DNA from: Clostridiaceae bacterium
Lineage (GTDB): Bacteria > Bacillota > Clostridia > Peptostreptococcales > Natronincolaceae
Length of the DNA: 39,319 nucleotides
NCBI GenBank assembly: GCA_020832135.1
Contig: JAFIFG010000126.1
Location: 1-39,319, forward strand
Reading direction: 5' to 3'
Each line of letters starts with the position of its first letter. The stretch's first letter is position 1. The translations under genes were made by a program, and so were the position numbers. Positions 34,040 through 39,319 of this stretch are shown here, piece after piece. Under the pieces are notes generated by a model that was not told the DNA's origin, searched no databases, and saw nothing but the letters and a program-made list of their open reading frames with translations.

Positions 34040-35878
34040 ATGAATATTGAAAGTTCATTACTAAAAGCAGGCTTGCCATCTATTGTTATTTTATTTGCAG
34101 TTCTAGAGGTTTTGGTAACACCCTTTACCAGTAAAGTTAAATATAAAAACATTAGAAGACATATTGTGATGTTCTTTATAGTATTAACTACGGCATATGT
34201 TGCTATAACCTACGGAGAACTTCAAAATGCACCTATTAGCTATGAATTGAGTAATCTATTTGGTGTGGGTGTTACTTTTAAAATTGACCTATTTAATTAT
34301 GCATTTATTCTTTTAGCGGGGTTACTATGGCTAGTAGTAGGCTTCTACAACTTTGAAAAAATTAATTATTTATTTTATACTATTACCTATATTTCAACGC
34401 TAGGTACATTAATGGCGGGAGATTTATTGAGCTTCTTCTTATTCTTTGAAGTGATGACCTTTAGTTCCTATGCCTTGATGGTATTAAACAGAGGTGAGGA
34501 ACAGCTGGAGGCAGCTAGTGCCTATATTTATATGGGAATTATTGGAGGACTTAGTATTTTAAGTGCTATACTGATGATGTACGTTTATACAGGTACCTTC
34601 CAGTGGACGAATCTAGCAATGGAATTTAACAATATGGGTGTAGCAAAATATTTTATAGCTATTCTATTTATAGCAGGATTTGGTATAAAGTCAGCTATGT
34701 TTCCATTTCACTTTTGGGCCCCAAAGACCTACGAGGGAGCTCCCTTTGCTGTAAATGCATTATCCTCTGGAATGTTTATGAAGGTTGGAGCCTATGGTAT
34801 GTTAAGGGTGGTTTCGGTTTTATTTTCTGCTGATAAAAGTATAGCTTCGGTTACAGAAGGTATATGGAGGATGTCGGAGCAAATCGGATTTGTTGTTATT
34901 TGGCTAGGAATTTTAACTATGGCTGTTGGTGTGTTCATGGCTTTACAACAGGGAAATATGAAAAGAATGCTGGCATACCATAGTGTAAGCCAAATGGGCT
35001 ATGTGATTATGGGTATAGGGGTGGCGGCTTACTTAGGCTTTCAAGGACCTATGGGCTTTATTGGAGCCATCTATCATATGATTAATCACTCACTATTTAA
35101 AGTGTTATTATTTATGGTGGCGGGATTGGTTTATATGAGAACAAGAGAAACGGATATGTATAAATTAGGAGGTCTTTGGAAAAAGATGCCTATAACTGCT
35201 ATTTTATGCTTAATTGCTGCGTTGGGAATTACTGGGATGCCGTTATTTAATGGATTTGCAAGTAAGTCGATATTACACCATGCCATCATTGAGGCTTATG
35301 AATATGGTCATCCTTCCTTTAAATATGCAGAGCTAATTTTTAAATTGGTTAGTGCAGGGACGGTTTGTTCATTTATTAAATTTTTCTCTTTTATATTTTT
35401 AGGAGAACCAAAACAAAATTATGATCATATAAAAGGAGATCATACAAGAATGGTAGAAGCTATGTCTATATTAGCAATATTGATTATTGCAATAGGTATG
35501 AGACCTGATATATTAATGGATAAATTATTTATACCTACAGCCTTATCCATGTCTTTTGATCCTGCTTTTATAGAGAAATATATCGTTGATATGAATTTTT
35601 GGAATTCAAAAGATTTAATAGGTATGGTAGGTGTTTATTTCTTAGGTTTTGGAATTTTCATTCTGGGATTGAAGTACCATCTTTTCCACCTGCATTTACC
35701 AAGGTGGTTAAATGCAGAAAATGTTGTTTATAGACCAGTTACTGATTTTTGTGAAGACTTTCCCAAATATTGCGTACAACGATATGAAAACAAGATGATT
35801 TCAGGAGATGTGTTCATTTATGCCATACTATTAACAACTGTGGTGGGACTTTTAGTTATATCAGGATTCCATGCTTAA
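34040..35878 (+). CDS. Large NuoL/MrpD-like antiporter subunit, extra copy 2
   Basis: This 612-residue paralogue lies in tandem with the preceding gene, 24 bases apart, behind GGGAGGAGGGG. The core keeps Glu137 (FLFFEVMTFSSYAL), Lys217 (GFGIKSAMFPFHFW), Lys248 (FMKVGAYG) and Lys409 (NGFASKSILHH). The family signature after the first lysine, normally LPxAHxxAPTPxSALLS, has become APKTYEGAPFAVNALSS, losing the second histidine and the APTP motif. It therefore may have altered gating or ion specificity. The C-terminal region repeats the LHLPRWLNAENVVYRP motif of the neighbour. It is the last gene of the operon. Confidence 0.88.
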   Translation: MNIESSLLKAGLPSIVILFAVLEVLVTPFTSKVKYKNIRRHIVMFFIVLTTAYVAITYGELQNAPISYELSNLFGVGVTFKIDLFNYAFILLAGLLWLVVGFYNFEKINYLFYTITYISTLGTLMAGDLLSFFLFFEVMTFSSYALMVLNRGEEQLEAASAYIYMGIIGGLSILSAILMMYVYTGTFQWTNLAMEFNNMGVAKYFIAILFIAGFGIKSAMFPFHFWAPKTYEGAPFAVNALSSGMFMKVGAYGMLRVVSVLFSADKSIASVTEGIWRMSEQIGFVVIWLGILTMAVGVFMALQQGNMKRMLAYHSVSQMGYVIMGIGVAAYLGFQGPMGFIGAIYHMINHSLFKVLLFMVAGLVYMRTRETDMYKLGGLWKKMPITAILCLIAALGITGMPLFNGFASKSILHHAIIEAYEYGHPSFKYAELIFKLVSAGTVCSFIKFFSFIFLGEPKQNYDHIKGDHTRMVEAMSILAILIIAIGMRPDILMDKLFIPTALSMSFDPAFIEKYIVDMNFWNSKDLIGMVGVYFLGFGIFILGLKYHLFHLHLPRWLNAENVVYRPVTDFCEDFPKYCVQRYENKMISGDVFIYAILLTTVVGLLVISGFHA

Positions 35879-35923
35879 GGGTTATAGTATCTCTAGGTAT
35901 TAAATTTTATAGCAATTACGATG

Positions 35924-35955
35924 GAGGGCGACAAATGTCGCTCTTTCTTTCGTTT
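35924..35955 (+). terminator. Terminator of the antiporter operon
   Basis: AGGGCGAC pairs with GTCGCTCT (about 35925-35932 with 35937-35944) around an AAAT loop, followed by a T-rich tail. Confidence 0.8.
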
Positions 35956-36019
35956 TAAATGATAAGAAAAGTGGTATGATAATAATTGTAATAAATACTT
36001 GATAGAAAGGAATAGGACT

Positions 36020-36877
36020 ATGAAACTAGGTTCACACGTATCTGTAGCTGGAAAAGGGCTTTTATCTGCTGCAAAGGAAGCTTATAGCTATGGTGCAAAT
36101 ACATTTATGCTATATACTGGAGCACCACAAAATACCGTTAGAAAAAACATTGATACAATGCATATAAAAGAAGGTAAGGAGTTTATGGAGGAGCATGGAT
36201 TAGGTGATATTGTTGTACATGCTCCCTACATTATTAATTTAGCTTCCCCAAAGTCTCAAACCTTTGGCTTAGGTGTAGAGTTCCTAAGGAAGGAAATAGT
36301 AAGAACTGAAGCTATTGGATCAGACTATATTGTTCTACATCCCGGTTCTCATGTGGGGTCGGGAGAAGAAGTAGGTCTGAACCGTATTGCTGAAGGCCTA
36401 AATGAGGTTCTTTCTAAAGAACAAAGTACCTTTGTGGCATTAGAACTTATGGCTGGAAAGGGAAGTGAGCTGAACTATAAATTTGAACATACGGCCTTCA
36501 TACTAGATAAGGTAAAACATAATGAAAAATTAGTGGTATGTCTTGACACTTGTCATGTACATGATGCAGGTTATGATATTATAAATAGCTTTGATGAAGT
36601 GATGGAGGAATTTGATAAAGTTATTGGGTTAGATAGATTACAGGTACTTCATATCAATGGTTCTTTAAATCCTAAAGGATCAAAAAAAGATAGGCATGCC
36701 AATATAGGTGCAGATGAGGAAAACCCAAAGGGTAAGGACCATATAGGATTTAAGGCATTACACTATATTGTGCATCATGATGTGGCAAAAAACAAACCAT
36801 GTATATTAGAAACACCATGGTTGGATAAAAAAACAAACTTATATAAAGAAGAAATAGAAATGTTAAGACAAAAATAA
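36020..36877 (+). CDS. nfo: Endonuclease IV (deoxyribonuclease IV)
   Basis: This 285-residue TIM-barrel enzyme cuts DNA at abasic sites in base-excision repair. Zinc ligands of the AP-endonuclease-2 family are visible in [47 protein letters not shown] (Glu), [32 protein letters not shown] and CILETPW (Glu). The start is ATG 36020 behind AAAGGAATAGG; an in-frame TTG 21 bases earlier is upstream of that site. A single-gene unit ending in a palindrome shared with the converging lipoprotein gene. Confidence 0.95.
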   Translation: MKLGSHVSVAGKGLLSAAKEAYSYGANTFMLYTGAPQNTVRKNIDTMHIKEGKEFMEEHGLGDIVVHAPYIINLASPKSQTFGLGVEFLRKEIVRTEAIGSDYIVLHPGSHVGSGEEVGLNRIAEGLNEVLSKEQSTFVALELMAGKGSELNYKFEHTAFILDKVKHNEKLVVCLDTCHVHDAGYDIINSFDEVMEEFDKVIGLDRLQVLHINGSLNPKGSKKDRHANIGADEENPKGKDHIGFKALHYIVHHDVAKNKPCILETPWLDKKTNLYKEEIEMLRQK

Positions 36878-36900
36878 GGAAGGCTAGCCTTCCTTATTTT
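36871..36900. terminator. Bidirectional terminator between nfo and the lipoprotein gene
   Basis: A perfect 30-base palindrome (15-bp arms centred on GCTAGC) with A-rich left and T-rich right ends. It contains the nfo stop codon and lies one base beyond the stop of the converging gene. Confidence 0.92.
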
Positions 36901-36901
36901 G

Positions 36902-37930
36902 TTACTCTATACTTCCTCTAAAGGTGTCTTCAATAAGTCCTATGTTTTTCATAACAATAGCGCCTTTGGTTTGTATTAGATCAAAATCTTCTATAACTAA
37001 CTGATCCTCTAAATCCTCAATAGATAAATCGAACTTGTGATTAACGTGTTGAGCATCTCTTTCATTAAGTTCTTGTTGCAGTGAATTCTTTATTTCTTTG
37101 ATTTCGTCAATATGTTCTTGAGTATTTTGGTATTCTTCGCCATGAGCTAAGATCATACCATGACGTAAGTGATACCTCATTTTAAATACTTCTCCTGGAA
37201 CCTTATCCTCAAATGCATTTCTAAAACCCGCTAAATACTTCGTAAGCTCGTTAAGGGATAATAAGGTTTCTATCCTCTTTTGATCCGAAGCCTGTAAGGA
37301 AGCATTGTTTAAAGTCTCTTCAAATGCTTCTATTTCATTTTGTGGTGCGTTTACATCCCTTAAGTCAGCTTCTAATACGTTCCATTTTCTATGTAGCTCT
37401 TCAATCTGATTATGAATATCGAACCAAATGACATCTAAGCTATCAGGAGTATCTTCAACAGCTGTGGCACTACCTTCTATCTCCTCTTCTATAAATAAAG
37501 GATGAAGAATAGCATTCTCTTCGATAAGCATAGACATATCAGGGTTACCGATACCATTCTCTTCTTCGGCCTGAGTATCATTGCCTCCTTCTTCAGCTTG
37601 CTCCTCTTGACCGTTTCCACCATTTATAGATACTTCACCCTCTAAGTCCCCCTCAACATCGATATCAATATTTGTAGGTTCTTCCATCTCTTCGGCTTCC
37701 TTCTCTTCCATAGCCAGTTGTATGCCCTCTAAAGCATCGATGTCATACATGGTATTTAAGATATCTTCTTCCATCTCCTCTAAAACCTCAGGTAGTTCCG
37801 GAGTATTATTCTCATCTTCATTTCCCTGTGGATTTTCGGATACATTATTACAACCAATTAATAAGATAATAAGGAGTAATAGTAATAAAGTATTTAAGAA
37901 AGATTTGACGGTAAATTTTTTATTCTTCAT
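36902..37930 (-). CDS. Acidic lipoprotein with low-complexity linker, unknown function
   Basis: This 342-residue protein has a lipoprotein signal (MKNKKFTVKSF, Leu/Ile core, lipobox LIGC with Cys at about 27). The mature N-terminal half, about residues 30-140, is low-complexity and dominated by Glu, Asp, Asn and Gly, including a hydrophilic NGGNGQEEQAEEGGND stretch. The C-terminal half, about 165-342, is predicted helical with heptad-like patterns and a conserved-looking FKMRYHLRHGMILAHGEEY segment. It would be anchored on the outer face of the membrane with a long acidic spacer. I do not recognise a family. AAGAGGTGAT precedes the ATG. It stands alone. Confidence 0.8.
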   Translation of the reverse strand: MKNKKFTVKSFLNTLLLLLLIILLIGCNNVSENPQGNEDENNTPELPEVLEEMEEDILNTMYDIDALEGIQLAMEEKEAEEMEEPTNIDIDVEGDLEGEVSINGGNGQEEQAEEGGNDTQAEEENGIGNPDMSMLIEENAILHPLFIEEEIEGSATAVEDTPDSLDVIWFDIHNQIEELHRKWNVLEADLRDVNAPQNEIEAFEETLNNASLQASDQKRIETLLSLNELTKYLAGFRNAFEDKVPGEVFKMRYHLRHGMILAHGEEYQNTQEHIDEIKEIKNSLQQELNERDAQHVNHKFDLSIEDLEDQLVIEDFDLIQTKGAIVMKNIGLIEDTFRGSIE

Positions 37931-38153
37931 AGTATCACCTCTTAAAGTATTTTTTCCATTATGATTAAAATAATTACAGAAAAATTAATTTCTATGTAAT
38001 TTTTAAATAGTACCTATAGCCTAGCAGGAATATAGGGTAAAATACCGAATAATTTAATAGAGGAAAAAGTATAAATATACTCATTATTAAGTGTTGTTTT
38101 ATACTGATGTTAACAGTAGTGTAGAGTGACATTAATAAGAAAAGAGGAATAAA

Positions 38154-38768
38154 ATGATTTTTAGAAAAAGTGTAGATATTAAAGTAGATGAAAAGATTAT
38201 AAAGAAAAATCGTGTGCCACTTTTAATAAAGGATAAGCAATGGAAAACTATCATTGGTAGTACTAAAAATAAAATGGTGGACTCCTTGAGTAAAGAACTA
38301 AATGAACTAGTTGATGAAGAAAAACAACTACAAAAAAAATTAGGAACATTTAAAAGCGATAAAGAGAAGTTAATAAATAGAGTGCTACACTTGTCAGATC
38401 TAATCAATAGTCAGGGACAAGAAAATGCTATGGCAGAGCTAGAGAATTGTAAGAACCAAATAACAATAGTCAATGACAATATAGATGATACACTAGAGGC
38501 TTTGGAGATATATCCATCTAAAATTGAAGAAATTAATCTAAGGCTATTAAAAGAGACAATAAAAATCGCCTATAGAGACATTACAACAGATAATGATGAG
38601 CTTTTGTTGGTAGACAAGAAAATTCAAAAACTAAGAGGACAGTTGGGACAATTAAGAGATGAAAAATCACAGTTGGAGAGTAGAATAGGAATGTTATATT
38701 CTTTCCTTCACATGATGCTAGGACCTGAAGAGATGGAGAAACTAGATATAAGATTTTTAGATAAATAA
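38154..38768 (+). CDS. Coiled-coil protein, unknown function
   Basis: This 204-residue soluble protein has no signal or membrane segment. Two long heptad-rich regions, about residues 45-85 (ELNELVDEEKQLQKKLGTFK) and 150-190 (VDKKIQKLRGQLGQLRDEKS), suggest a helical hairpin or dimer. The N-terminal 35 residues (FRKSVDIKVDEKIIKKNRVP) look like a small beta-rich lead-in. AAGAGGAAT precedes the ATG. It lies 23 bases upstream of acpS and is probably co-transcribed with it. No family is recognised. Confidence 0.75.
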   Translation: MIFRKSVDIKVDEKIIKKNRVPLLIKDKQWKTIIGSTKNKMVDSLSKELNELVDEEKQLQKKLGTFKSDKEKLINRVLHLSDLINSQGQENAMAELENCKNQITIVNDNIDDTLEALEIYPSKIEEINLRLLKETIKIAYRDITTDNDELLLVDKKIQKLRGQLGQLRDEKSQLESRIGMLYSFLHMMLGPEEMEKLDIRFLDK

Positions 38769-38791
38769 TAAGGATGTGAGGTAAAAAGCAA

Positions 38792-39160
38792 ATGATTAAG
38801 GGGTTAGGTATTGATATTATAGAGATTGAAAGGATTGAGAAGGCAGTAAATAAAAATTCAAGGTTTATAGAAAGAGTATTTACTGAAGAAGAAATTAAGG
38901 ATTTTAAAGAAAAAAAATTAAATGCTAATACTATAGCTGGAGTTTTTGCCGCTAAGGAGGCTGTAGCGAAGGCTCTAGGGACAGGTATAAGAAATATGAA
39001 ATGGACAGATATAGAAGTCATGAAAAATTCAGAAGGTAAACCTTATATAAAATTACATAATAATGCATTGGAAATTGCATATAGTAAAGATATAGAAGAA
39101 ATATTGATATCCATATCTCACAGTAGGCATACTGCTATAGCTCAGGCTATAGCTATATAA
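38792..39160 (+). CDS. acpS: Holo-[acyl-carrier-protein] synthase
   Basis: This 122-residue enzyme transfers the phosphopantetheine arm from CoA to acyl carrier protein. The signature IKGLGIDIIEIERI (metal-binding Asp8) and AGVFAAKEAVAKALGTG (Glu about 57) are both present, and SISHSRHTAIAQA closes the protein. The length matches the family (about 120). A weak purine-rich site (GTGAGGT) lies upstream. In other Clostridia this gene often leads into the NAD(P)H-hydrate repair gene, which may lie beyond the window. Confidence 0.95.
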   Translation: MIKGLGIDIIEIERIEKAVNKNSRFIERVFTEEEIKDFKEKKLNANTIAGVFAAKEAVAKALGTGIRNMKWTDIEVMKNSEGKPYIKLHNNALEIAYSKDIEEILISISHSRHTAIAQAIAI

Positions 39161-39181
39161 TATAATTAATCTAAAATTTAG

Positions 39182-39251
39182 GTAGTTGCAGAATTCAAAA
39201 ATGAATTTATCCACAAGAAAAGCTGTAAAAGCAACTAAAATCTGCAGCTAC
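39182..39251 (+). other. Long-range inverted repeat downstream of acpS (possible structured RNA)
   Basis: GTAGTTGCAGA (39182-39192) can pair with TCTGCAGCTAC (39241-39251) over 11 bp with one G-U pair. It encloses 48 bases that contain small inner stems, including ATTC/GAAT. A separate 9-bp hairpin with loop AAAG follows at 39277-39298, with an A-rich rather than T-rich tail. There is no coding frame from 39161 to the window end. It could be the 5' leader of the next gene; I could not match it to a known riboswitch. Confidence 0.35.
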
Positions 39252-39319
39252 ACACAGAAAAAAAGGCATAGGAAAGTAAAGGTTCAAAGGAACCTTTAAA
39301 AAATTGTTTAGTTGTTAGA

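Noticed and set aside
27591-35878. A group 4 membrane-bound hydrogenase
   Set aside because: The gene order is Mbh-like, but no hydrogenase large or small subunit with CxxC metal motifs, no ferredoxin-like protein and no NuoH-like subunit is present before nfo.
38581-39021. Minus-strand open frame of 146 codons opposite acpS and the coiled-coil gene
   Set aside because: It spans the ends of two genes on the other strand, one of which (acpS) is certain, and shows no family motif.
39277-39298. preQ1-like riboswitch hairpin
   Set aside because: The stem AAGGTTC/GAACCTT followed by an A-rich tail is superficially similar, but the loop is only four bases and lacks the conserved preQ1-binding loop sequence.

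Overview
The window is low-GC DNA with strong AGGAGG-type ribosome binding sites and a mix of ATG, GTG and TTG starts. It carries a T-box leader, AddAB rather than RecBCD, rubrerythrin, TRAP and CUT2-like transporters, and an Mrp/Mbh-type sodium-proton antiporter. This fits an anaerobic Firmicute of the class Clostridia, probably close to Alkaliphilus/Natronincola-type organisms; that placement is inferred from gene content, not from a marker gene.

Layout. The left edge (1-135) is the end of an IS3-family element pointing out of the window. It has cut off the 5' part of a DUF3798-type binding-protein gene (remnant to 914). That gene is followed by an ABC ATPase and two permeases (1004-4759), a CUT2-like importer of unknown substrate. 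A consensus promoter overlaps the last permease's stop codon and drives a serine-specific T-box leader (about 4791-5066). The leader controls a serine operon: class V aminotransferase, serA, and a TIM-barrel epimerase-like protein (5157-8817). Next come phosphatidylserine decarboxylase, rubrerythrin (minus strand), a YhaM-type exoribonuclease and a small membrane protein (minus strand). A TAXI-type TRAP transporter operon (12222-15728) follows, then addB-addA (15913-22879), a DppA-like D-aminopeptidase with an aminotransferase, a CBS-domain protein, and a short beta-carbonic-anhydrase-like protein (minus strand).

From 26394 to 27346 there is an unrecognised cassette of three small membrane proteins, two of which look like diverged paralogues of each other. 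It ends at a terminator. A separate extended -10 promoter then leads into an eleven-gene antiporter operon (27591-35878) in the order F', E, F, G, MbhD-like, MbhE-like, B, C, D, and two further large NuoL/MrpD-like subunits. This is the order of the membrane-bound hydrogenase (Mbh) sodium module, but with no hydrogenase genes, a duplicated MrpF and three large proton-channel subunits instead of one MrpA plus one MrpD. The right part holds endonuclease IV (nfo), a very acidic lipoprotein (minus strand), a coiled-coil protein and acpS. It ends in a non-coding stretch with a long-range inverted repeat.

The genes are housekeeping and membrane-energetics functions of a sodium/proton-using anaerobe. 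The strongest points of interest are the antiporter operon with its extra large subunits, the small membrane cassette in front of it, the interrupted binding-protein gene, and the well-defined serine T-box. No tRNA, rRNA or CRISPR array was seen.
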